This document shows, piece by piece, positions 7,721-16,335 of a DNA stretch of 38,503 nucleotides. Within the stretch, counting starts at the first letter, position 1. Each line of letters begins with the position of its first letter. This stretch comes from Streptomyces sp. OR43 (GTDB lineage: Bacteria > Actinomycetota > Actinomycetes > Streptomycetales > Streptomycetaceae). A program made the position numbers and the translations under genes. Location of the stretch: NCBI RefSeq assembly GCF_008042275.1, contig NZ_RDBK01000043.1, positions 2,528,606-2,567,108 of the forward strand, read 5' to 3'. The notes under the pieces were generated by a model, which saw nothing but the letters and a program-made list of their open reading frames with translations, ran no database searches and had not been told where the DNA came from.

Positions 7721-10170
7721 TCACCGCGCGTCCGTCGGGGCCGCTGCTGCTCGGGGTGCGGCACCACGGCCCGGGGTCCGCCCGCGCCGTCCGTGCCGCC
7801 CTGGACGCGGCCCGTCCGCAAACGGTGCTCATCGAGGGCCCGCCCGAGGGCGACGCGCTGCTGCCGCTCGCGGCCGACGAGCAGATGCGGCCGCCCGTCG
7901 CCCTGCTCGCCCATGCGGTGGACGACCCGGGCCGGGCGGCGTTCTGGCCGCTCGCCGCGTTCTCGCCCGAGTGGGTCGCGATCCGCTGGGCCCTGGCGCA
8001 CGGTGTCCCGGTCCGCTTCATCGACCTGCCCGCCGCCCACTCCCTGGCCATGGCGGAGGACGGTGAGCGGGAGCGCCGCCCCGGACAGGACGATCAGCCC
8101 GGCCCCGGACAGGACGACGAGCCGAGCCCGGGACAGGAGGCCGAGCCCCGCTCCGGGCAGGAGGCCGCGCCCCGGCCCGTCCCCGTCGATCCGATCCGGG
8201 TGCTGGCCGAGACGGCGGGGTACGACGACCCCGAGCGCTGGTGGGAGGACGTCGTGGAGCACCGCGTCCCCGGCCTGCCGGGCGCCGCGGTCACCGACCC
8301 GCTGGCCGCCTTCGCCGCGCTCGGCGAGGCGATGACCGCCCTGCGCGAGGTGTACGGGGACGGCGGCCATCCCCGGGACGCGGTCCGGGAGGCGTACATG
8401 CGCATCCAGCTCCGCGCCGCGCGCAAGGAGTTCGGCGGAGCCTTCGCCGTGGTCTGCGGTGCCTGGCATGTTCCCGCGCTCGAAGCCAGGACGACGCAGA
8501 CCGCCGACCGGGCGCTCCTCAAGGGACTCCCCAAGGTCAAGGCGGAGCTGACCTGGGTGCCCTGGACCCACCAGCGGCTGGCCCGGCACAGCGGATACGG
8601 GGCGGGCATCGATTCGCCCGGCTGGTACGAGCACCTCTTCGCCTCCCCGGACCGCCCGGTCGAGCGCTGGATGACCAAGGTCGCCGGACTCCTGCGTGAC
8701 GAGGACCGGTTCGTGTCCTCCGCCCATGTCATCGAGGCGGTCCGGCTCGCCGACACCCTCGCCGCCATGCGGGGCCGGCCGCTCGCGGGACTGGGCGAGA
8801 CCACCGACGCCGTGCGGGCCGTGATGTGCGAAGGCTCCGACGTACCGCTCGCCCTCGTCCGGGACCGCCTGGTCGTCGGCGTGACACTCGGCGAGGTGCC
8901 GGACACCGCCCCCGCCGTGCCTCTGCAACGAGACCTCAGCCGTCAGCAGCGCACCCTCCGCCTGAAACCGGAAGCCGCCGAAAGGGAGTTGGAGCTCGAT
9001 CTCCGCAAGGACACCGACGCGGCGCGCAGCCGGCTCCTGCACCGGCTGCGCCTCCTCGGCATCGGCTGGGGCGAACCCGCCGCGGGCCGGGGGAGCACCG
9101 GCACCTTCCGGGAGAGCTGGCGGCTGCACTGGGAGCCCGAGCTGTACGTACGGGTCGCGGAGGCCGGCGTCTGGGGCACCACCGTGCTCTCCGCCGCCAC
9201 GGCACGGGCGGAGTCGGACGCCCTGGCGGCCACCGCGCTCGCCGAGGTCACCGCCCTGGCCGAGCGGTGTCTGCTCGCGGGACTGACGGAGGCGCTCCCC
9301 GTCGTGATGCGGGTCCTCGCCGACCGGGCCGCGCTCGACGCCGATGTCGGCCACCTCGCGGACGCCCTGCCGGCCCTGGCCCGCACCCTGCGCTACGGAG
9401 ACGTCCGCGCCACGGACACCGCCGCGCTGGGGGAGGTCGCGGCCGGGCTCGCGGAGCGGATCTGCGTCGGACTGCCGCCCGCCTGCACCGGGCTCGACGC
9501 GGACGGGGCCGCCGCCCTGCGCCGTCAGGTGGACGGCGTCCACACGGCGATCGGGCTCCTCGCCGGTGCCGTACCGGCCGACGCGGACGGGCTGCGCGCA
9601 CGCTGGAGATCGGTGCTGCACCGCCTCACCGCCCGGGACACGGTCGCCGGCGTGATCCGCGGCCGGGCCGCCCGGCTCCTGCTCGACGACGGAGACCTCG
9701 CACATGACGAGGCCGCCCGGCTGATGGGTCTCGCCCTCTCGCCCGGTACCCCGCCTGCCGACGCCGCCGCATGGATCGAGGGCTTCGTCGGCGGCGCGGC
9801 CGGCGGCGGCATGCTCCTGGTCCACGACGAACGGCTGCTCGCCCTGGTCGACTCCTGGCTCACCGGAGTCCCCGTCGGCACCTTCACCGACGTACTGCCG
9901 CTGCTGCGCCGGACTTTCTCGGCGTACGAGCCGGGTGTGCGGCGCACGTTGGGCGAACTCGTCCGGCGCGGACCGGCCGCCGGCACGGACCCGGGCAGCG
10001 GAGCGGTTCCGGGCCGCGAGTCCACGGCGCCCGGATTCGGACCCGTCCTCGACGCGGAGCGCGCGGACGCGGTGGTGCCGGTGCTGCGCCTGCTGCTGGG
10101 TCTGGACGCCGCAACGAGGGCGGCGGCGACATCCGAACACCACGAGGAACGGCTGGGGGCGACAGGATGA
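7717..10170 (+). CDS. DUF5682 protein (YehM-like), TraB/ChaN-like motifs
   Basis: An 817-residue cytoplasmic protein, middle gene of the MoxR-DUF5682-VWA operon, overlapping both neighbours by 4 bp. The N-terminus has GVRHHGPGSARAV (13-25) followed by a strand ending LIEGPPEGD (38-46). A later strand reads FAVVCGAWHVPAL with His251. This His...Glu...GxxH arrangement resembles the TraB/PrgY, ChaN, EreA and Tiki superfamily; the link is my inference. A Pro-Gly-Gln-rich insertion (about 124-156) with near-repeats separates the two motifs. The C-terminal half is helical and Ala/Leu-rich, with no motif I recognise. No membrane helix is apparent. Reaction and substrate are unknown. Confidence 0.87.
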   Translation: MITARPSGPLLLGVRHHGPGSARAVRAALDAARPQTVLIEGPPEGDALLPLAADEQMRPPVALLAHAVDDPGRAAFWPLAAFSPEWVAIRWALAHGVPVRFIDLPAAHSLAMAEDGERERRPGQDDQPGPGQDDEPSPGQEAEPRSGQEAAPRPVPVDPIRVLAETAGYDDPERWWEDVVEHRVPGLPGAAVTDPLAAFAALGEAMTALREVYGDGGHPRDAVREAYMRIQLRAARKEFGGAFAVVCGAWHVPALEARTTQTADRALLKGLPKVKAELTWVPWTHQRLARHSGYGAGIDSPGWYEHLFASPDRPVERWMTKVAGLLRDEDRFVSSAHVIEAVRLADTLAAMRGRPLAGLGETTDAVRAVMCEGSDVPLALVRDRLVVGVTLGEVPDTAPAVPLQRDLSRQQRTLRLKPEAAERELELDLRKDTDAARSRLLHRLRLLGIGWGEPAAGRGSTGTFRESWRLHWEPELYVRVAEAGVWGTTVLSAATARAESDALAATALAEVTALAERCLLAGLTEALPVVMRVLADRAALDADVGHLADALPALARTLRYGDVRATDTAALGEVAAGLAERICVGLPPACTGLDADGAAALRRQVDGVHTAIGLLAGAVPADADGLRARWRSVLHRLTARDTVAGVIRGRAARLLLDDGDLAHDEAARLMGLALSPGTPPADAAAWIEGFVGGAAGGGMLLVHDERLLALVDSWLTGVPVGTFTDVLPLLRRTFSAYEPGVRRTLGELVRRGPAAGTDPGSGAVPGRESTAPGFGPVLDAERADAVVPVLRLLLGLDAATRAAATSEHHEERLGATG

Positions 10171-11471
10171 CGACGGCAAACGGCGCGGGCGCGTCGGGCG
10201 GAGCGGTGGATGGTGCGCCGCGTGGCTCGGCGGACGCTCCGGTGGACGGATCAGTGGAGGTGGCAGCGACGGTGACGGCAACGCCGCAGGCCGTCACCGG
10301 CCACGAGGAACGGCTGCGGCGGTGGCGCATGGTGCTGGGCGCGGACAGCGCCGAAAGCACCGGATGCACCCTCACCGGCCGCGACGCCGCGATGGACGGC
10401 GCGCTGACCGCGCTCTACGAGGGCGGCGGCAGGTCCGGTGGCCGGGGCGGCAGCGGCCGGTCGGCCGGACTCGGTGCCTCGGCTCCGTCCGTCGCCCGCT
10501 GGCTCGGCGACATCCGTACGTACTTCCCCATATCCGTCGTCCAGGTCATGCAGCGTGATGCCATCGACCGTCTCGGCCTGTCCGCGCTGCTGCTGGAGCC
10601 GGAGATGCTGGAGGCCGTCGAGGCGGACGTCCATCTCGTCGGCACGCTGCTCTCGCTCAACAAGGCCATGCCCGAGACGACGAAGGAGACGGCAAGGGCC
10701 GTCGTGCGCAAGGTCGTCGAGAAGCTGGAGAAGCAGCTCTCGACCCGCACCCGGGCCACGTTGACCGGCGCCCTGGACCGTTCCGCGAAGGTCACCCGTC
10801 CCCGGCACCACGACATCGACTGGGACCGCACCATCCGGGCCAACCTCAAGAACTACCTCACCCTCCCCGGCGAGGACGGGGCCGGCACGATCGTCCCCGA
10901 ACGCCTCATCGGCTACGGGCGGGCCGCGCAGTCCGTGAAGAAGGACGTCATCCTCTGTATCGACCAGTCGGGTTCGATGGCGGCATCCGTCGTGTACGCG
11001 TCGGTCTTCGGCGCCGTCCTCGCCTCCATGCGCGCGCTGCGGACCAGACTCGTCGTCTTCGACACGGCGGTCGTCGACCTCACCGACCAGCTCGACGACC
11101 CCGTCGACGTGCTCTTCGGCACCCAGCTCGGCGGCGGCACGGACATCAACCGGGCCCTCGCGTACTGCCAGTCCAGGATCACCCGCCCCGCCGACACCGT
11201 CGTCGTGCTCATCAGCGACCTCTACGAGGGCGGCATCCGCAACGAGATGCTGAAGCGGGTCGCCGCGATGAAGGCGTCCGGAGTGCAGTTCGTCACCCTG
11301 CTCGCCCTCTCCGACGAGGGCGCGCCCGCCTACGACCGTGACCACGCGGCGGCCCTCTCCGCCCTCGGTGCCCCCGCCTTCGCCTGTACGCCGGACCTCT
11401 TCCCGGACGTGATGGCGGCCGCGATCGAGAGGCGGCCCCTGCCCATACCGGACAAGGAGACCCATCGGTAA
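10167..11471 (+). CDS. VWA-domain protein (YehP-like)
   Basis: A 434-residue protein closing the rightward operon. The ATG at 10167 overlaps the previous stop as ATGA. A disordered Gly/Ala-rich N-terminus (about 1-45) and a helical middle (about 105-240) precede a von Willebrand A domain (about 258-420). The metal site is intact: DQSGS (Asp266, Ser268, Ser270), Thr325 in GGGTDIN, and Asp351 in LISDLYEGG. There is no signal peptide or membrane helix, so it should act in the cytoplasm with the MoxR ATPase. In characterised MoxR/VWA pairs the VWA protein contacts the client or metal cofactor site. A further exported-protein gene starts 101 bp downstream but has its own ribosome site. Confidence 0.92.
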   Translation: MTTANGAGASGGAVDGAPRGSADAPVDGSVEVAATVTATPQAVTGHEERLRRWRMVLGADSAESTGCTLTGRDAAMDGALTALYEGGGRSGGRGGSGRSAGLGASAPSVARWLGDIRTYFPISVVQVMQRDAIDRLGLSALLLEPEMLEAVEADVHLVGTLLSLNKAMPETTKETARAVVRKVVEKLEKQLSTRTRATLTGALDRSAKVTRPRHHDIDWDRTIRANLKNYLTLPGEDGAGTIVPERLIGYGRAAQSVKKDVILCIDQSGSMAASVVYASVFGAVLASMRALRTRLVVFDTAVVDLTDQLDDPVDVLFGTQLGGGTDINRALAYCQSRITRPADTVVVLISDLYEGGIRNEMLKRVAAMKASGVQFVTLLALSDEGAPAYDRDHAAALSALGAPAFACTPDLFPDVMAAAIERRPLPIPDKETHR

Positions 11472-11572
11472 CAGGGGACTTGCGTCACCCCGGGCGGCTC
11501 GTGCAAGCATCGTCCCGACGTCCGCGGAGGATCGCGTTCCGCGGTCCATCCCGCCCTGAAAGGCTCGCCCCC

Positions 11573-12514
11573 GTGACCACCGCAGTTGCCGCTCCCGCGG
11601 CCGCCCCGCGCTCCCGGCGCGGCGCGGCCGGCCGGCGCGCGCTGCAGGTGGTGCTGTTCCTCGGCGGTCTGCTGGCTCTGGGGCTGCTCTTCGGCGCGCG
11701 TGCGCAGGCGGACCAGCAACCGGACCCGGTACCTGAGTTGCGACCGGAGCGCCAAACGGTCCAGGGACTGCTCCCACAGCCGGTCAGGGAACAGCGATCG
11801 GCCCGCACGGCGACGGAACCGGCAGCTCAGGCAGCACATGCGGAGGCACCCGAAGGGCATGGGGCGCCGGCAGCGCATGCTGGGGCACCGGCAGGACGTG
11901 AGGTGGCACCGGAAGCCGTCGCGCCATCCGCGGCCACACCCCGGGACGTCGCCCGTTCCGTGCTGAGCCCGGTCACCGAGCCCGTACGGGACACCGTCCG
12001 ACAGGTGACCCGGCCCGTGGGCGCGGTCGTCGAGAGGACGGTGGGCACGGCCGTCTCGGAACTCCGCGGCCACATCACGGCGGTCCTCCCGGCTCCCGCC
12101 GAACGGCCGCTGCCCGTGCCGTCGTTGCCGGCCACCCCGGAGCCGCCGCAGACCGGTCCCGCACCGGTGTCCGAGGCGCCCGCCGACGCCGCACCGGACC
12201 TTCCGGCCGCACCTTGCCCGGGGGACGTCATCGGTGCCGGTTCCGGAGTCGCACCGGACGGGACAGCAGCGGCGGCCCCTCACCGGGAGGCCGCGGCGGA
12301 CCACCGCCCGGCACCCCGGGGGCCCTTCGGGCCCGCAGGCGGGCAACAGGGCCACTCCGCGTCCGCCGAGGTCCACCCGCCGCGCGGCGGTGACCAGCAC
12401 GCGGTTCCGTCGGCGGACGGCACCTCCTTCGGGCTCGTTCGCGGCGCCGGTCTTCCGGCGACCGCCGCACCGGTCCGTGACAGATCCGGCGACATTCTCG
12501 AATTCCCCGGCTAG
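11573..12514 (+). CDS. Exported Ala/Pro-rich protein of unknown function
   Basis: A 313-residue protein. The GTG at 11573 is preferred because GAAAGG precedes it and an Arg-rich, hydrophobic export signal follows at once: RRGAAGRRALQ, a core at about 24-40, and a likely cleavage after ARAQA (residue 46). The mature part is Ala, Pro, Glu and Arg-rich, with a central segment (RDVARSVLSPVTEPV then GAVVERTVGTAVSELRG) containing amphipathic valine-rich repeats like those in the next protein. No enzyme motif or cysteine pattern was found. It lies between the VWA operon and another exported repeat protein, and the two may be functionally linked. Surface or spore-wall location is inference. Confidence 0.7.
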   Translation: MTTAVAAPAAAPRSRRGAAGRRALQVVLFLGGLLALGLLFGARAQADQQPDPVPELRPERQTVQGLLPQPVREQRSARTATEPAAQAAHAEAPEGHGAPAAHAGAPAGREVAPEAVAPSAATPRDVARSVLSPVTEPVRDTVRQVTRPVGAVVERTVGTAVSELRGHITAVLPAPAERPLPVPSLPATPEPPQTGPAPVSEAPADAAPDLPAAPCPGDVIGAGSGVAPDGTAAAAPHREAAADHRPAPRGPFGPAGGQQGHSASAEVHPPRGGDQHAVPSADGTSFGLVRGAGLPATAAPVRDRSGDILEFPG

Positions 12515-12571
12515 GGCAGGCCTTTCCCCCGCCTCGACCTGCCGCGCGGGGGCGGAACAGGTCTGCCCGCC

Positions 12572-12590
12572 GTCCGGACGTACTCCGGAC
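12572..12590. other. Perfect inverted repeat between the two exported-protein genes
   Basis: GTCCGGA (12572-12578) and TCCGGAC (12584-12590) flank a 5-nt loop in the 107-bp gap. It could be a weak terminator or an operator; there is no T tract. Confidence 0.3.
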
Positions 12591-12621
12591 CGCCGAACCA
12601 TTCGAAGGATCTGACACACAC

Positions 12622-13872
12622 ATGCACAAGAACATCCGCCGTTCCATAGCCGTCGCTGCCACGGCCACCGGTATGTGGGCGCTCGGCACCGTAGCCGCAA
12701 GCGCGGACGAACTGCCCGTCTCCCTCCCGCTGTCCACTCCGGACCACGCGGCCGACGTGACCAACGCGGCCGACGTGAGCGACGTGACGGACGTGAGCGA
12801 CGTGACGGACGGCATCAGCGGCATCGACGGCGCGGATGCGGTCACCAGGGCCGCAGGCCTCCAGGACACCGCCCGCGCGAAGGCCGCCGACGTGGCGTCC
12901 GACGCCCGCGCGAAGGCATCCGCCACCACGTCCGCCGCACAGAACACCGTCAAATCCGCCGCACAGAACACCGTCACGTCCGCCGCACAGAACACCGTCA
13001 CGTCCGCCGCACAGAACACCGTCACGTCCGCCGCACAGAACACCGTCACGTCCGCCGCACGGAACACCGCGGCCGGCCATGCGGCCGACACCCTCGGCAC
13101 GCCCGACTCCGAAGCGCCCGCGCCCGTCGACTACCTCTTCGGCCCGATCGAGCAGCTCCCCGGCTACGGCCAGAACACCGGTCAGAACACCGGTGAGCAC
13201 CTCGGCCGCAGCATCGTCCAGGGCTACGTGCGGACCGCGGCGCCCCAGGTGCTCGACACGGCTGGGAGCACCGCCCAGGGCGCCCTCACCCAGGCCGCAC
13301 CGGTCGTCGGACAGACCTCCGACGCCGTGCTGCCGCCCCTGGTCGCCGATGCCGTCTCGTCGGTGCTCCCGGTCGTCGGACAGGCACTCGGAGACGTGTC
13401 CACGCTCGCCCAGGGCGTCACCGGTGAGGTCACGCCGTTCGCCGACGGAGTCGTGACGCAGGACGCCGTGCCGTTCGCGCAGGGGGTGACGACCGAGGTC
13501 CAGCCCCTGGCGTACGGAGTGACCGGCGCGGTCCAGCCGTTCGCCGAGGGCGTCGTCTCCGAGGTCCGGCCGCTGGCTCAGGGCCTGACCGGCGACGCCG
13601 TCGCGCCGTTCGTCCACGGGGTCACCGGACAGGTGATGCCGCTGGCCCAGGGCGTCGGCTCCCGGGTCCGTCCGCTCGCGGGCGGTCTCGTGTCCGCGGT
13701 CGGTGACGACGCCCGTCCGGCCGTGGAGCACGCCGCGTACGGCTCCCAAGGGCTGACGTCCATCACGCCCGCCTACGTCTCCGACACCGTGTCGTCGGAC
13801 TCGGCGACCGTCTCGTCGCTGAACCCGGCGCCGTCCGTCACCACTCCGGCGTACCCGCTCCAGGGGATCTGA
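12622..13872 (+). CDS. Exported repeat protein (8-mer and 11-mer repeats)
   Basis: A 416-residue protein with a clear Sec signal (MHKNIRRSIAVAATATGMWA..., cleavage likely after ASA at 28). The mature chain starts with Asp/Val/Thr repeats (DVSDVTDVSDVTDG). Six copies of an AAQNTVTS octapeptide follow at about 104-151. Nine copies of an 11-12-residue unit of the form P-L/F-A-x-G-V-T-x-x-V-x lie at about 261-361. The amphipathic, cysteine-free repeats recall LEA-like or apolipoprotein-like helices and suggest an envelope, filament or matrix role; that is inference. A GAAGGA lies 12 nt before the ATG. No anchor or sorting signal is seen at the C-terminus (YPLQGI). I do not recognise a named family. 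Confidence 0.85.
   Translation: MHKNIRRSIAVAATATGMWALGTVAASADELPVSLPLSTPDHAADVTNAADVSDVTDVSDVTDGISGIDGADAVTRAAGLQDTARAKAADVASDARAKASATTSAAQNTVKSAAQNTVTSAAQNTVTSAAQNTVTSAAQNTVTSAARNTAAGHAADTLGTPDSEAPAPVDYLFGPIEQLPGYGQNTGQNTGEHLGRSIVQGYVRTAAPQVLDTAGSTAQGALTQAAPVVGQTSDAVLPPLVADAVSSVLPVVGQALGDVSTLAQGVTGEVTPFADGVVTQDAVPFAQGVTTEVQPLAYGVTGAVQPFAEGVVSEVRPLAQGLTGDAVAPFVHGVTGQVMPLAQGVGSRVRPLAGGLVSAVGDDARPAVEHAAYGSQGLTSITPAYVSDTVSSDSATVSSLNPAPSVTTPAYPLQGI
12931..13074 (+). repeat. 24-bp in-frame tandem repeat, six copies
   Basis: Units start at 12931, 12955, 12979, 13003, 13027 and 13051. The middle copies are identical; the first and last differ slightly. They encode the AAQNTVTS octapeptide array of the exported protein. 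Near identity at DNA level indicates recent expansion. Confidence 0.93.
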
Positions 13873-14198
13873 GGGTGGGGGGCGGTCTCCCGTACGTTCC
13901 GACCTTGCCGGTCCGGAACGGCGGGGGACCGCCCCGTCCGCAGTGCGCCGCCGCTCGCCGGCCGTGCTGCTTTGTCCACTGCGACCCGGCCACCAGCGTG
14001 ATCTGTGACCGTAATCACCGCCCAGGTGTGATCTGCGATTTAGGGTCCTGCGGGGCTCGGGGATAACCTGCGAGACGGACATGCCGCGTATTCGGTCACC
14101 GTGTGCGCCTTCCTTGTGACAGAGCAGTCACGTTGCCCCTCGCGGCACGCCCACGCAGAAAACCAACCGCGAGACCATTTGATAAGGGACGGACGCGC
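13873..14198 (+). promoter_or_regulatory. sucCD upstream region with dyads
   Basis: A 326-bp leader region without a gene. GTGATCTG occurs twice (near 13999 and 14032), in a local AT-richer stretch. GTGAC-N6-GTCAC forms a perfect dyad at 14116-14131, about 70 bp before sucC. AAGGGA near 14183 is the likely sucC ribosome site. I could not fix a -35/-10 pair. Confidence 0.4.
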
Positions 14199-15380
14199 GT
14201 GGACCTGTTCGAGTACCAGGCGAGGGACCTCTTCGCCAAGCACGGTGTACCGGTGCTGGCCGGTGAAGTGATCGAGACGCCTGAGGCAGCCCGCGAGGCG
14301 ACCGAGCGGCTGGGCGGCAAGTCTGTCGTCAAGGCGCAGGTGAAGGTCGGTGGCCGCGGCAAGGCCGGTGGCGTGAAGCTGGCAGCCGACCCCGACGAGG
14401 CGGTCGCCCGGGCGACCGACATCCTCGGCATGGACATCAAGGGCCACACGGTCCACAAGGTGATGATCGCCGAGCTGTCCCCGGAGATCGAGGCGGAGTA
14501 CTACGTCTCGTACCTCCTCGACCGCACCAACCGCACCTTCCTGGCCATGGCCTCGGTGCAGGGTGGCATGGACATCGAGGAGGTCGCGGAGAAGACCCCC
14601 GAGGCCCTCGCGAAGGTCCCGGTCAACGCCGTCGACGGAGTGGACATCGTCAAGGCCCGCGAGATCGTGGCCCAGGCGAAGTTCCCGGCCGACGTGGCCG
14701 AGGGTGTCGCCGAGGCCCTGGTGACCCTGTGGGACACCTTCGTCGCCGAGGACGCCCTCCTCGTCGAGGTCAACCCGCTGGTCAAGACCAAGGACGGCCG
14801 GATCCTGGCCCTGGACGGGAAGGTGTCTCTCGACGAGAACGCCGACTTCCGTCAGCCGGGTCACGAGGCGCTCGAGGACAAGGCCGCAGCCAACCCGCTC
14901 GAGGCTGCCGCCAAGGCCAAGAACCTCAACTACGTCAAGCTCGACGGCGAGGTCGGCATCATCGGTAACGGTGCCGGTCTGGTCATGTCGACCCTGGACG
15001 TCGTCGCGTACGCCGGTGAGAACCACGGCAACGTGAAGCCCGCCAACTTCCTCGACATCGGTGGCGGCGCCTCCGCAGAGGTCATGGCGAACGGCCTGGA
15101 GATCATCCTCGGCGACCCGGACGTCAAGTCCGTGTTCGTCAACGTCTTCGGTGGCATCACCGCCTGCGACGAGGTCGCCAACGGCATCGTCCAGGCGCTG
15201 GAGCTGCTCAAGACCAAGGGCGAAGCGGTCACCAAGCCGCTCGTCGTGCGCCTTGACGGCAACAACGCGGAGCTGGGTCGCAAGATCCTTTCCGACGCCA
15301 ACCACCCGCTCGTTCAGCGCGTGGACACCATGGACGGCGCGGCCGACAAGGCCGCCGAGCTCGCCGCGGCTGCGAAGTAA
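14199..15380 (+). CDS. sucC: Succinate-CoA ligase (ADP-forming) beta subunit
   Basis: A 393-residue ATP-grasp protein, the nucleotide- and succinate-binding half of succinyl-CoA synthetase, which makes ATP or GTP from succinyl-CoA in the TCA cycle. The N-terminus VDLFEYQARDLFAKHG, the ATP-grasp stretch KAQVKVGGRGKAGGVK, and GNGAGLVM, DIGGGAS and VFGGITACDEVA are family signatures. The GTG at 14199 is chosen because the family normally starts at this point and AAGGGACGG precedes it. The longer frame upstream is rejected. sucD follows after 21 bp and the shared terminator at 16336 closes the unit. Length matches the family. Confidence 0.98.
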   Translation: MDLFEYQARDLFAKHGVPVLAGEVIETPEAAREATERLGGKSVVKAQVKVGGRGKAGGVKLAADPDEAVARATDILGMDIKGHTVHKVMIAELSPEIEAEYYVSYLLDRTNRTFLAMASVQGGMDIEEVAEKTPEALAKVPVNAVDGVDIVKAREIVAQAKFPADVAEGVAEALVTLWDTFVAEDALLVEVNPLVKTKDGRILALDGKVSLDENADFRQPGHEALEDKAAANPLEAAAKAKNLNYVKLDGEVGIIGNGAGLVMSTLDVVAYAGENHGNVKPANFLDIGGGASAEVMANGLEIILGDPDVKSVFVNVFGGITACDEVANGIVQALELLKTKGEAVTKPLVVRLDGNNAELGRKILSDANHPLVQRVDTMDGAADKAAELAAAAK

Positions 15381-15401
15381 GGAAGAGGGACTCAGACCAC
15401 C

Positions 15402-16286
15402 ATGGCTATCTTCCTCACCAAGGACAGCAAGGTCATCGTCCAGGGGATGACCGGCTCGACGGGCATGAAGCACACCAAGCTCATGCTCGCCGACGGCACC
15501 AACATCGTCGGCGGCGTGAACCCGCGCAAGGCCGGCACGACCGTCGACTTCGACGGCACCGAGGTACCGGTCTTCGGCTCCGTCGCCGAGGCGATGGAGA
15601 AGACCGGCGCGAACGTGTCCGTCCTCTTCGTGCCGCCGGCCTTCTCGAAGGCCGCCGTCATCGAGGCGATCGACGCCGAGATCCCGCTCGCCGTCGTGAT
15701 CACCGAGGGCATCGCCGTCCACGACTCGGCCGCCTTCTGGGCGTACGCCGGCGCGAAGGGCAACAAGACCCGGATCATCGGCCCGAACTGCCCGGGTCTC
15801 ATCACCCCCGGCCAGTCCAACGCCGGCATCATCCCGGGCGACATCACCAAGCCCGGCCGCATCGGTCTCGTGTCGAAGTCCGGCACGCTGACCTACCAGA
15901 TGATGTACGAGCTCCGTGACATCGGCTTCTCGTCCGCCGTCGGCATCGGTGGCGACCCGGTCATCGGTACGACGCACATCGACGCCCTCGCGGCGTTCGA
16001 GGCCGACCCCGACACCGACCTGATCGTCATGATCGGCGAGATCGGCGGCGACGCCGAGGAGCGTGCGGCGGACTTCATCGCGAAGAACGTCACCAAGCCG
16101 GTCGTCGGTTACGTCGCGGGCTTCACCGCCCCCGAGGGCAAGACCATGGGCCACGCCGGCGCCATCGTCTCCGGCTCCTCCGGCACCGCCGCGGCGAAGA
16201 AGGAGGCCCTCGAGGCCGCCGGCGTCAAGGTCGGCAAGACGCCGACCGAGACCGCCAAGCTGGCACGCGAGATCCTCGGCGCCTGA
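15402..16286 (+). CDS. sucD: Succinate-CoA ligase alpha subunit
   Basis: A 294-residue partner of SucC. The Rossmann-type CoA-binding domain is N-terminal (QGMTGSTGMKHTKLML near 11-26). GPNCPGLI is a ligase-domain motif. The phosphorylated histidine is His251 in MGHAGAIVSG. GEIGGDAEE carries the conserved Glu pair near the active site. GAGGGACTC precedes the ATG. The gene is cotranscribed with sucC and stops 49 bp before a strong hairpin terminator. The protein looks complete and conventional. Confidence 0.98.
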   Translation: MAIFLTKDSKVIVQGMTGSTGMKHTKLMLADGTNIVGGVNPRKAGTTVDFDGTEVPVFGSVAEAMEKTGANVSVLFVPPAFSKAAVIEAIDAEIPLAVVITEGIAVHDSAAFWAYAGAKGNKTRIIGPNCPGLITPGQSNAGIIPGDITKPGRIGLVSKSGTLTYQMMYELRDIGFSSAVGIGGDPVIGTTHIDALAAFEADPDTDLIVMIGEIGGDAEERAADFIAKNVTKPVVGYVAGFTAPEGKTMGHAGAIVSGSSGTAAAKKEALEAAGVKVGKTPTETAKLAREILGA

Positions 16287-16335
16287 CGCCTCAACGCGTC
16301 GGAGCACCACCGCAGGAACGCGTCACCGCACAAGA

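Noticed and set aside
7690..10281. Long antisense frame opposite DUF5682
   Set aside because: It is a shadow of a gene fixed by ATGA overlaps on both sides and by conserved motifs.
12931..13074. CRISPR-like array
   Set aside because: The repeats are contiguous, in frame, and have no spacers; no cas genes are present. The same applies to 3076-3150.
14040..16310. Very long open frame antisense to sucC-sucD
   Set aside because: It mirrors the high-GC codon pattern of two well-supported conserved enzymes. Its protein is Asp/His/Val/Leu low-quality sequence and has no ribosome site.
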